Source: Axinella damicornis (Eukaryota; Porifera; Demospongiae; Axinellida; Axinellidae). Taken from it: a DNA stretch of 64,000 nucleotides. Below the pieces are notes generated by a model that was given only the letters and a program-made list of their open reading frames with translations, was not told the origin of the DNA and searched no databases. Shown piece by piece: positions 1 to 9,500 of the stretch (within the stretch, counting starts at the first letter, position 1; the number at the start of each line of letters is the position of its first letter). The position numbers and the translations under genes were made by a program. The DNA is taken from assembly GCA_963931865.1 (NCBI GenBank), contig OZ007511.1, forward strand, positions 11,607,396 through 11,671,395, written 5' to 3'.

Positions 1-1
1 C

Positions 2-780
2 CAAGAAAGCCAAGGCGCGCTAGCAGCCGTATTAACCGCTGTACGGGAGAGTTCTGCAAAACAAGCCGAAGGCCTGACAAGGCTGGAAGAGCGGCTGAAA
101 AATTTAGAAACAAAACAGGAAACGTCATGCGAAAGGCTCGCCAAAAAGATTCGGAAGGAAAAGCCATATAGCTTCAAGCGTAAAGGCCACGAAGCGCAGC
201 ACGATTTCAACGAGAAAGTGAAGGAGACGCTTGAAACAGCTGCAGAGGCACTCTCCGAGGAGACTGTGCGGGACGTGGACAAAGTGACAGCGACAAAAAA
301 GGCCATTGATGAAGGTATCGAGATGCTGGAACGAAGGCAAAAGCTCATAAAGTTAGCCGATCGGTCGGAGTACGGTTGGCGAACGGTCGATGAGTACGAG
401 GAGGACGATCTCGCGAAAGATAGCGATGACGAAAAGAGGATGGCGAAGGCCGAGTACCGTGCAGAGAAGAAGCAGAAGAGAGCCGCAGCTAAGACGGCTA
501 CAAGCACCAGAAAGAATTTTCGTCCCTACGATCGTTATCGGGGGAACGGAGCGGGACATATCGCAAACAGCAGCGCGAGGAGTGGCATCGCCGGATACGC
601 GACTAACTTCGCGTACGGGACGGGCTCAGTGGAGTGCAGCAGGGACAGCCCTACCGGCAGTTCAACCAAAGTCCAGCAGGACCCTGCTTCGCTTGTGGGA
701 AGATGGGACATGTGCGGAGAGACTGTCCCGGACCTGGAGGTGGAGCCACCTCGCTTCCCCCTAGTGGGAAGCGTGTGTAA
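2..780 (+). pseudogene. Gag-like region of a DIRS/Ngaro-type retrotransposon, frame-broken
   Basis: The left edge of the window lies inside a coding region. The frame starting at base 2 is open and reads a charged, helical Lys/Glu/Arg-rich stretch typical of the C-terminal part of DIRS-group Gag proteins up to about base 557. The CCHC zinc knuckle (CFACGKMGHVRRDC, bases 685-726) lies in the frame of base 1, which ends at TAA 778-780 and has another stop near 604. The frame must therefore change between about 555 and 680, which suggests at least one indel. The helical frame itself runs on without a stop into the reverse-transcriptase ORF, so Gag and Pol overlap. The element's 5' end is outside the window. 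Family identity rests on the neighbouring RT and tyrosine recombinase. Confidence 0.6.
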
Positions 781-2968
781 GGAAAGTGAAAAGGAAACAT
801 CTGTAAATTGTGTACATAGCCCACACGTTTTAACTATGCACGATAGTAGTGGTAATCATGCTGTAGACATTGGTGTAACCACTCCCATTGAATGGGAGGA
901 TAATGTGGATGACCTAGCGACTTGGGATCCAGTTCCATTAGAGATAGTTTACCCGAGCGTGCTAGGGAGATTGAGAGAGAACAAAGAGTTTTGGGTGAAA
1001 GAGTTAGCAGTGTCGAGTTTCGTGAGGAACATAGTCACAGATGGGTATAGACTGCCATTTTTCAGAGAGCCTCCCCCAGTGTTTCTCAAGAACCATGCCT
1101 CAGCTCGGCACGAAGTGCAATTTGTAGAAAATGCACTCCACGATCTCGTACAGGCAGGTTGTATAGTGAGGGCTGAAGAACAACCAGTGGTCTGTAGCCC
1201 TTTGTCAGTAGTAAGGAGTTCAAGTGGGAAGAGACGGCTGGTGTTGGACCTAAGGTACGTGAACAAGTTCCTCTGGAAAGATAGGTTCAAGTACGAAGAC
1301 ATAAAGACAGCTATCCAAATGATCGATACAGGTGACTACGCAATCACTTTTGATCTGAAGTCAGGATACCATCATGTAGATATACATGCTGACTATTGGA
1401 AGTATTTGGGTTTTTCATGGAAAGATCAGCAAGGGGTTACTGTGTATTACCTGTTCCGAGTCCTACCGTTTGGACTAGCAACAGCACCGTTCGTATTTAC
1501 GAAGTTGCTTAGGCCATTGGTGAAAAGATGGAGAAGCCAAGGGTTAAAGGTCGTAATTTATGTTGATGATGGCATTTGTGCTGCAGCCACAAGGAAAGCA
1601 GCTGGGCAGGCAGCTCTAACAATTAGACAAGACCTAGCCCAATCAGGATTGGTCATTAATGAGGAGAAATCGGTTTTTGACCCTAGGCAGATAGTTGCAT
1701 GGCTGGGTTTCATATTGGACCTATGTCAAGGAAACATCTCCATCCCGGAGCATCGAATAGAGAAACTGCGAGAAAGCTTGAGGAAGGTCTCCCCCTGTAC
1801 AACTGTGCGTCAGATAGCAAGCATCGTGGGCCAGATAGTGTCCATGAGCCTAGGGCTTGGTCCTATAGCCAGACTGATGACACGGAGCTTGTACACAATA
1901 ATCAATCACAGGATCACATGGAACGACAAGGTGCTCTGGACGAAGGAGGCAGGGGGAGAGATAAAGTTTTGGGAGGATAACATAGAAAGCCTGAATGGGA
2001 AAGAAATGAGGTATAAGGCCGGGGCAGTTAGACTCGTATACTCAGATGCTAGTAACACAGGCTATGGGGGGTACACGGTGGGGATAGGCTCGACGGTAGC
2101 GCAAGGACAATGGTCGGAAAGTGAAAGTCAAACCAGCTCCACATGGAGAGAGCTCGAGGCGATCAACAGAATCCTTCAGGCATACTCCAAAACATTGCAG
2201 GGAGAAACAGTGAAGTGGTTGACAGATAATCAAAATGTAGTGAGGATAATTGAGCATGGAAGCAGAAAGCCTTTGTTACAGGAGATTGCTGTCAACATAC
2301 TGAGCGTACTGATGGGGAGGGCAATAAGATTGGAAATGGCATGGGTACCGAGAGAAGAGAACCAGCAGGCGGATTACTTGAGTAGACTGATAGACCACGA
2401 TGACTGGATGGTGAATCCATTTATTTTTCAGTGGCTAGATTCAGTCTGGGGACCACATACCATAGACAGAGTCGCAACCCATTATAACAGACAGTTGGCC
2501 AGGTATAATAGCAGATTCTGGAATCCGGAGTCAGAGGCGGTAGATGCCTTCACCTGCAATTGGGAGGAAGAAAATAATTGGTTGTGCCCGCCTGTGTACC
2601 TCATACCAAGGGTTCTCAGACATGCAGCGAATTGCAAGGCAGTAGCAACACTGGTGGTGCCTCACTGGCCATCGGCACCATACTGGCCCATGTTGTGCCC
2701 AGATGGGACACATTTAGCTGGATTTGTGCATAGGTGGTTGGACATACCACACATGATCAACGTGACTCTTCCTGGCAGGAGAGGAGCAAACCTGTTCAAG
2801 GCAGGGCAGCCAAACACTGGTGTATTAGCTCTAAGGCTGGACTTTATTAGCCTCGTTCCCAGTCCCACGCCCAGCTTTCCGTCGCTGCTTAGTACGGTAA
2901 AGCTAAGCAGCGACGGAAAGCTGGGCGTGGGACTGGGAACGAGGCTAGGACTTTATGCTACCTCCTAG
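218..2968 (+). CDS. Reverse transcriptase-RNase H of a DIRS-like retrotransposon, C-terminus disrupted
   Basis: This is an open frame of about 916 codons with no firm ATG. The functional Pol part probably begins near base 770, after the zinc knuckle. Reverse transcriptase motifs are visible: LVLDLRYVNKF, FDLKSGYHH, LPFGLATAP and the catalytic YVDDG (bases about 1558-1575). RNase H follows with LVYSDASNTGYGGY and a downstream WREL and TDN. The post-RNase H segment (WLCPPVYLI and LALRLDF) is characteristic of DIRS-type Pol. There is no DDE integrase and no aspartic protease, which agrees with a tyrosine-recombinase element. A 100-bp palindromic element at 2848-2947 interrupts the 3' end, so the last about 40 codons are derived from that insertion and the native C-terminus is lost. 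Confidence 0.85.
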   Translation: MKETLETAAEALSEETVRDVDKVTATKKAIDEGIEMLERRQKLIKLADRSEYGWRTVDEYEEDDLAKDSDDEKRMAKAEYRAEKKQKRAAAKTATSTRKNFRPYDRYRGNGAGHIANSSARSGIAGYATNFAYGTGSVECSRDSPTGSSTKVQQDPASLVGRWDMCGETVPDLEVEPPRFPLVGSVCKESEKETSVNCVHSPHVLTMHDSSGNHAVDIGVTTPIEWEDNVDDLATWDPVPLEIVYPSVLGRLRENKEFWVKELAVSSFVRNIVTDGYRLPFFREPPPVFLKNHASARHEVQFVENALHDLVQAGCIVRAEEQPVVCSPLSVVRSSSGKRRLVLDLRYVNKFLWKDRFKYEDIKTAIQMIDTGDYAITFDLKSGYHHVDIHADYWKYLGFSWKDQQGVTVYYLFRVLPFGLATAPFVFTKLLRPLVKRWRSQGLKVVIYVDDGICAAATRKAAGQAALTIRQDLAQSGLVINEEKSVFDPRQIVAWLGFILDLCQGNISIPEHRIEKLRESLRKVSPCTTVRQIASIVGQIVSMSLGLGPIARLMTRSLYTIINHRITWNDKVLWTKEAGGEIKFWEDNIESLNGKEMRYKAGAVRLVYSDASNTGYGGYTVGIGSTVAQGQWSESESQTSSTWRELEAINRILQAYSKTLQGETVKWLTDNQNVVRIIEHGSRKPLLQEIAVNILSVLMGRAIRLEMAWVPREENQQADYLSRLIDHDDWMVNPFIFQWLDSVWGPHTIDRVATHYNRQLARYNSRFWNPESEAVDAFTCNWEEENNWLCPPVYLIPRVLRHAANCKAVATLVVPHWPSAPYWPMLCPDGTHLAGFVHRWLDIPHMINVTLPGRRGANLFKAGQPNTGVLALRLDFISLVPSPTPSFPSLLSTVKLSSDGKLGVGLGTRLGLYATS
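2848..2947. mobile_element. 100-bp fold-back MITE with 9-bp target duplication, inside the RT/RNase H frame
   Basis: This is a near-perfect palindrome: the left arm tagcctcgttcccagtccca is mirrored by the right arm ending tgggactgggaacgaggcta, with arms of about 44 bp and a short loop around agtacggtaaagct. It is flanked by identical 9-bp copies ggactttat at 2839-2847 and 2948-2956. A 9-bp target duplication with long terminal inverted repeats fits a Mutator-like non-autonomous element. The superfamily call is inference from target-site length. The insertion truncates the retrotransposon reading frame. Confidence 0.85.
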
Positions 2969-3257
2969 GAGCTTCAAAGCTGGTTTCTGCATGAGCAGAG
3001 GGAGTTTGCCTCGGATGTGCAACCAGGTGGCACAAGTGGTGAGAGGTATTATAAAACAGTTGTGTGGGAAAGGGAATGAATCATAACTGTCATATGAGAA
3101 CCAAAACTTGCTAGAACTCGAGGTGGGGGTGAGAAAGGTAAACTAGGTGGTACCAGTTGTGCAGTGTCAGCTATTATTGGTACTGTAGTCATGGGATACA
3201 GTGGTGGGGTTTATAATTAGCTGCCAGCGGCAGTGTGTAAGGAATTGCAGTACAGAG

Positions 3258-3662
3258 AATAGGTTTGTAAATGAGCCAGAGTGGCTGTACATGAGCTGCC
3301 AGGCAGCTTGAGAAAAGGCTAGGAGAGCCTAAAGACACAGGGAACCGTCCCAGTTGTTGCATAATGAGCAAGCCACAGTGGCTGTGCGTGCTGTGCTGCC
3401 AGTACCAGCATTATGGAGAGATGCAGGGAACCGTCCCAGTTGTTGCATAATGAGCAAGCCACAGTGGCTGTGCTGTGCTGCCAGTAGCAGCATTATGGAG
3501 AGATGCAAGGAACCGTCCCAGTCGTTGCATAATGAGCAAGCCACAGTGGCTGTGCTGTGCTGCCAGCAGCAGTGTTATGGAGAGATGCAGGGAACCGTCC
3601 CAGGTTGCAAAATTAGCAAGCCACAGTGGCTGTGTTTTAGCTGCCATCCTAGAGAGAAGCAG
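3258..3662. repeat. Tandem repeat, about 82-86 bp period
   Basis: The phrase ggaaccgtccca recurs at 3341, 3427, 3509 and 3591, each followed by a gttgca(t)aatgagcaagccacagtggctgtg-type core and a ccag-agcattatggagagatgca segment. Spacings are 86, 82 and 82 bp. A degenerate fifth unit is recognisable upstream from about 3258. The array lies between the RT/RNase H and tyrosine-recombinase frames of the DIRS-like element and has no coding sense. Confidence 0.85.
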
Positions 3663-3755
3663 GGTGGATAACCGGGCAGCTCCCATAAACACAAGAATAG
3701 GATAAGGAAAATGCATGGTTAGACCCACAAGTGGCCCGCTCTTTGGGAAGCTCTC

Positions 3756-3836
3756 AGTTGTTGTTTGTAATTGAAAACGTGAGATTGTGATTGCCTGCCA
3801 CAAGGGCGGAACCTCAGTGGGTTGAATGTTATGAGA
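3756..3836 (+). repeat. Internal copy of the DIRS-like element's direct repeat
   Basis: About 80 bp containing ttgtaattgaaaacgtgaga and gcctgccacaagggcggaac. The same sequence returns at about 5412-5464 and 5466-5543. Split direct repeats of this sort are a hallmark of Ngaro/PAT-type elements. Here the internal copy sits upstream of the recombinase gene rather than downstream of it, so the element may be rearranged. Confidence 0.7.
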
Positions 3837-3940
3837 GGTGTTGTTTCTGTCGGTTGACTGGAGCAAAGCGGAGGGAATTAGACAGAAACGTAGCTCTCAT
3901 ATTAGTGGGGCATCCCCATGAGGTTGGTACGCATGCGTGG

Positions 3941-3975
3941 AGGGGGTATATAAGGGCGTGAACGGAAGAGTAAAG
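3941..3975 (+). promoter_or_regulatory. Putative TATA-box promoter for the tyrosine recombinase frame
   Basis: A tatataag box at 3947-3954 lies in a GC-rich context (ggagggggtatataagggcg), about 160 bp upstream of the first ATG of the recombinase frame at 4113. The position fits a separate internal promoter for the third frame of the element. No transcription data are available. Confidence 0.4.
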
Positions 3976-4112
3976 CAGTTTTTTAGCTCTCCGTTTGGCA
4001 GGCAAGGAATATAATCAGGCTAACGTGAAATAGCTAAGGACCCACCCACCCAACCCTTGTGATATTGTGATTTTCTCTACCATCATATGTAGAATTTTGT
4101 GCTGTGGGGATC

Positions 4113-5098
4113 ATGCAAGACCTTGGGAAAATTCAGGAACCGAAGCTCCAGGAATTGGCAGCGAGTATCCCAAACACTTTGAGGTTGTCAAGGGCTGAGT
4201 CCACAGTGCAGAAGTACACTAGATCCGTTGAGCGGTGGAAGAAGTGGGTGGGACAATACCCAGAAATACCCCAATTTCCGGCACAGCCAGCTCATATAGC
4301 TTTGTACCTGCAACATTTGCTGGACACGACAGAAGCCAAGACAGCAGTTGATGATGCAGTGAATGCGTTGGCTTGGGCACATGATCTAGGAGGATTGCAA
4401 TCACCAACGTCACACCCAACAGTGAAAACGATGCGAGAAAGTGCACACCGCATGAAAGGGAGGCCAACAGTCAAGAAGGAGCCTGTAGCACCCAGTTGCT
4501 ACGGAGGATGGTGAACCTGATGGCCCAGCAATCGGCGTCACTATTAGACATACGGACGGTGTCTGTCTGTCTACTTGCTTTCTCTGGATTTTTCCGCTTC
4601 AATGAGCTGGCACAGATAAGATGTTCTGATTTGCAGTTTTCTAGCACTGATGTGAGGGTGAGAGTTCAGCACAGCAAAACTGACCAATATCGAGATGGCG
4701 ATGAAGTGCTAATAGCAAGAACCGGAAGTAGTACGTGCCCAGTAGCGATGTTGGAGAGGTACATGGCCATGGCAAACCTGACGACAGCAGTGGATAACTG
4801 GTTGTTCAGACCCCTCACAGCGACGAAGTATGGGCATAGGCTCAAAAAGGTGGGGAAAATGACATACTCAAGAGTTCGCGAGGTGGTGAGGGAAGCACTG
4901 CGTAGACTTGGTGAGGAGCCAGACGCCTATGGACTCCACAGTCTGAGAGCAGGAGGGGCATCAGCTGCAGCAAATGCTGGTGTTGAAGATCGAGTGTTTA
5001 AAAGGCACGGGCGCTGGAGGTCCGAGAACGCCAAAGATGGCTATGTTAAAGACTCCTATGAAAGCAGACTCTCAGTGTCCCTAAATCTAGGATTGTAG
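4113..5098 (+). pseudogene. Tyrosine recombinase of a DIRS-like element, one frameshift
   Basis: Two overlapping frames cover one protein. The first starts at ATG 4113 and ends at 4514; it carries the N-terminal SAM-like/core-binding part (STVQKYTRSVERWKKWV). The second is open to the stop at 5096-5098 and carries the catalytic part: box I Arg in FRFNEL, the HSLRAGG box, HGRW, and the nucleophile region YVKDSYES. The R-H-R-Y set is therefore present. The two halves differ in phase and join near 4490, so a 1-nt indel is the simplest explanation. Together with the upstream RT-RNase H this defines a tyrosine-recombinase retrotransposon. As it stands the enzyme would not be made as one chain. Confidence 0.85.
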
Positions 5099-5169
5099 GT
5101 AGCTATGTACTCAGGCTGGATTAGGGAAATGGGTTTTTTGCCTTAGCAAGAGAGCAAGGTTTTTTCCCT

Positions 5170-5196
5170 GGTATGGGAGTGGACCATCCCATACCT
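5170..5196. other. Short perfect palindrome downstream of the recombinase
   Basis: The arms ggtatggga and tcccatacc flank an 8-nt loop, followed by aaattttt. It lies about 70 bp after the recombinase stop. It could be part of the 3' processing or terminal region of the DIRS-like element; that role is inference. Confidence 0.4.
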
Positions 5197-5411
5197 AAAT
5201 TTTTCATTTGTTTTTCTTTTTAGTTTCGGTCCTCAGCCTGAAATCTGGTTATATTGTACAACGTGATTCTGATTGCATTGTGATTCTGATTGCATTCCTC
5301 AGTTCTTGATATCAGACGGCAGCTGTATTTTTGCAAGCTGTATTTTTGCAAACTGTGAATCGTTAGTGCTTAGTGCTCAAATTGTTGTTTTCCAGTTTGA
5401 TTGTATTTTCC

Positions 5412-5544
5412 TCATTGTTTGTAATTGAAAACGTGAGATTGTGATTGCCTGCCACAAGGGCGGAATTGTTGTTTGTAATTGAAAACGTGAGATTGTGATT
5501 GCCTGCCACAAGGGCGGAACCTCAGTGGGTTGAATGTTATGAGA
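5412..5544 (+). repeat. Two tandem 3' copies of the DIRS-like direct repeat
   Basis: Two adjacent copies (5412-5464 and 5466-5543) of the repeat seen at 3756-3836. The second copy extends further right (cctcagtgggttgaatgtta). They mark the probable 3' end of the DIRS-like element. From here to about 5975 I see only AT-rich unique-looking sequence, with no gene. Confidence 0.65.
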
Positions 5545-6529
5545 GTGTGCTAAATGCTGAGGTGAAGAGGAATGCAACTCGTAGCAGGCTTGCCTCGGCT
5601 CCCACAATCGACGGACTTACAAGCATGCCCTAATCTTTTCCTAGTCATTATGCATGTAGGTGTCAGCTCCATGCCGATAGCACATATATATATAGCTACC
5701 GAGCAAGTCCCATATTAATTATTTTGTGGAAGAATTGTGACTCAGTTTAGTGTTTAGTTTAAATTTACATTGTGAACAGAGAATTTTTTAAAACTTTAGC
5801 TACATTGACTGCATGACTGTATATAGCTACCAGTTATGATACATAGCTACAACTGCTGATTCAGTAAATTGTCGTATTCAGAAATTCTGAGTTCTACATA
5901 GGCAATCAATTATTGCATTTCAAAACTTCATCTTAATTTCACAACACACCACATTACAATCGTATGGCCACTTGTATACATTGAGAATAACAATAGTGTG
6001 GCAAGAATCCTAACAATGCACCACAAAGAATCAATATGCAAAAGGTCGTACACTGACTGCACCTACAAAGAACCATGCCCTGAATACACAAAGGCAATGG
6101 CAAGGCAAGCTATATAGCATGAAGGTACTATATAAAAAGCCGTCACGCAAGATGCATATTTTCATCAAATGTTTCCATCATGTTTCTCTGCATGCAGCTT
6201 GCTTATACAGTTACAGCATGGAGCTATTTATATACGTTGAACATGAGTATATAAGTAGTCAATTGGCAGCATAAGATACCCTGCACACTGAGCAACTAGC
6301 ATGACCGGTATTTTGGTGTCTAGCTGCCTTCTGATTCAATCAAGGAGGTATAATTATAACTTGACCGTGATGCGTCATGCAGTGCAAGTCAAAGCTAACA
6401 AAAATATACCTCAGCTGCATGAGCTACAGATTTGGTAAAAGGAAATCAAATGTACAGGAAATTAATGCTACGGTTACAAGTGAAAGATTATCAGCTCATC
6501 ATGCTTACTACATGGTACAGTAGTACAAG

Positions 6530-9500
6530 TTATAAAATCTCAAAGTTGAAGGTGCGTGTGAGCACCCTCTGGGTGCACAAACGACCATTAGGCCTTATGA
6601 TCAGTCTGTGATTTCCAGGTGCAAGTCCACTTTGAGAATACCCGTTAGGATTACTAGCCCGACCTGCAGCCATAAACAAACAATAGTTAAGACAGTATAA
6701 TGCTGATATAGCTACAATACTAGTACGCTAGTAAGTTCAAAGGGCAATGACCTGGTAGACAACAGCATTGGTGGCATGGAGTGCATGGAATGCTTGCTCC
6801 AGGGGTGTGGCAGGCGCATATTTTGTCCCAGTACCTATTATACAGTTGCCACTTTCCATCAAAGACGGCAACTGTAGTTCTGTTATAGCTACTGGTGGCT
6901 ACCATATAGTGGGAGCTGCTGCTGTATAGCCAATCGAAGGTCAAAACTGATCCAGGCTGTTTTTGCTAATGGAGTTCAGGGTAGGTTAGGGAGGAGTGAG
7001 AGCATGCAGCACCAGTTATCACTAGTATACGTTTTCTAACACTCTGCATGTAGCTAGTGTTAAAATTCATTGATTGTGTGTTTAGCATATTGGTAACCTG
7101 AGACAATGCTGGCTGCTGAAAGGAAAGTTTATTTACACCACAGACAGCGAACTAGCTACCAGTGCTGGCCATCTATTTTTGACTCCCTTGTCCAATTGGC
7201 CCACACCCTTGAGCAGTTAATAGTCCGCTCTTACATCAACTGCATGGGATCCAGACACTAGCTAAAGTCCACAGCCTTGGGTTTAACGGTTAAGTCCATT
7301 AGACTGCAGTGTCCTGTGTTGGCATATTTCTTGGACATCTGAATAGCTACCGTTGCTGGTCCATTTGAGTACCATGCAGCACTAGTGCATGAAGCTCAAG
7401 CTAACAGTAGCAATTGCAGTGTGCATACTGCATGTGTGCATAATATGAGTTTTGTAAATACAGTAAAGCCTCTGATGGTCGACCCTCTGAGATAGGGACA
7501 CAGTATAATAGACCTCTCTACATAGAATGATTTTCAAGGTCCACTACTATAGTTCAAATACATTATGAACCTCTGAGAAGACATAAATCTCTATACAAAG
7601 GACTGAATATATATTGTCCCCCATGGGTCCTCTATTGAGAGGTTCAGCATGTGTCCTCTATTGAGAGGTTTAGTTAGCTATGGTAAACTAGGACGTGGAG
7701 TAAGAGATTGCACTAAACTTACACTCCTGGAAAGTGCTTGGTCCTCCATCAACTCTGCATAAGAACCTGTTGGTCAGACCCGGTCCTGTTCCCTGCCACA
7801 TTGCAGTGACTGTATCTCCCGTAATGGTAACACCGTCGTTGATCAGGTGCAGCCAGCAGTCCGTGGTGGTGTCTGAAAGAATGCAGTCAGTATGAAAGTC
7901 AAATTTGATGTCTAGCACTCAGTGTATAGCTACAATATTATTTCAGATGCACCACCTAGCTTCTAGCCTCGTTCCCAGACCTTCCATCCAGCTCGTATAT
8001 CGCTTCCAGTATAATGCGATGCTAAAAGTGATCTGTGCTGGGGTTGGTTGGGTCTGGGACCGAGACTACGATAGCAATAGTTATTGTTGACAGATATGGT
8101 TTCGTACATGCCAATTAGATTTCAAACAATTACCTTTGTCCAACTCAGAATCACAACTTTGTCCAGCTAGTAGCTGCATTTATATACACATATGCATGAA
8201 CTATAAGCAACTCTAACTAGTAACTACCAACCCTAAAAACAAACTGTCTATAGCTAGTTAGTGACACATACCAACTCTGAAAAGTCTGTAAATGGTCACT
8301 ATTTCACCATCTGGTCCCGTTCCCACCACTGTGAAGTTAAACGGTCGGCTTCGGCTTGGCAAGTTAGTGAACGTGACATTTCCTGATGAACCTGAATCAA
8401 TGAAGTATGGTTATGGAAGCAATGGCACCTTGTCCTTGAGTAGCTAATAAAACTTTTAGATTCAGTTTGCGTGAAACCAATGGCCTCAACTTTGCAAATG
8501 GAAAATTGAAGGATAGGCGAAACCTCTTGCAATTCTCGTTTCAGCAACACCTATACTGTTTAGTCTCCTCTCTCAATGGAGATTCTGTGTACATAGCTAC
8601 TATACACATGATATAAACTCTGATTGAAGCAACAGTCAGTTGGATGCCGAATTTGTGTCAGTTGAGGCGACAGAGGATTGTGAACTGATGTTATGTGAGG
8701 AATGCAACTCAATTAAGACATGCAATTATAATTACCACTTCTCTGGTCATGTGACCAGGCAAACGTGTACTGTACTTACAGTTTTCCACTGGCATGTCAG
8801 TGACCTGGCATTCCACTGACTGATATTCTACTCCAATTGTGAGGCTAGCAGTAACAGTGTCCTGTTCAACATATGGAGTACGATTGATCCAGCGAAGCCT
8901 GAAGTCTGAAAGTGGAAAGATACTTTATTTTAATGGTGATGCTGGTAATGTTTGTGGCTCTGTGTAAGAATTCATACTGTACACAGTAGGGTACAAGTTC
9001 TCACTGGTGATGCCACTGAGCTTGGTATTTTAGGCTTTGTTTTGAGTAATATAATTGCTATCGCAAATCACTTCAGACTTTGAGCTGCAGCCACGCACAA
9101 TATAATTATTACATGTGACAGACTGACCTCTGCAAATGGGTTCGCTTCCAGACCATTGTCCATCAGCCTGACATACACGTGTGGTGGTACCATTCAGAAT
9201 GTAGCCCTCACTGCAGCTGTAGTTTGCTTGTGAGCCAAATGTGCTGCCATCAAGTGCTACTGTTCCGTTATCAGGACTGGCTAAGTTACCACAAGGAACA
9301 GCTGTGAATGTGAAGTGCAATAGCTAAATGCAAATGCAAGGAATGTCTATTATTCACCGCACACACCTTGCGGTTGCCCCTCGATGTATATATAATAATA
9401 TATTGTCATCTAAGATCCTATTCAGCATCAGTGGTCCAGACATTATCCAGCACCTCATTGAAAACCTGACTCTTTGTTCCACACAAATAGATTCTGACTC

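Larger units (their letters stand above)
6530..8905 (-). other. Unassigned C-terminal domain, four exons
   Basis: Exons 8780-8905, 8272-8391, 7723-7872 and 6530-6663, the last with stop TAA; about 176 residues. Visible elements are FRLRWINRTPYVEQDTVTA, GNVTFTNLPSRSRPFNFTVV, CWLHLINDG, CRVDGG, then after the last splice GYSQSGLAPGNHRLIIRP. The C-x-DGG-x5-C followed by GL-PG-H-L-I resembles Ig-like or FN3-like extracellular modules, but I cannot name the family. All junctions are phase 1, and the last joins T|GT to make Cys. The same four exons recur in the paralogue at 44567-46749, with few replacements. Confidence 0.75.

Noticed and set aside
6770..6960. - strand open stretch (and its copy at 44777-44983) that looks like an extra exon before the last exon
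   Set aside because: Splicing the exon at 7723-7872 directly to 6530-6663 keeps phase and restores the Cys codon and domain pattern. The stretch is intronic, and it is frame-broken by one extra base in the first copy relative to the second.
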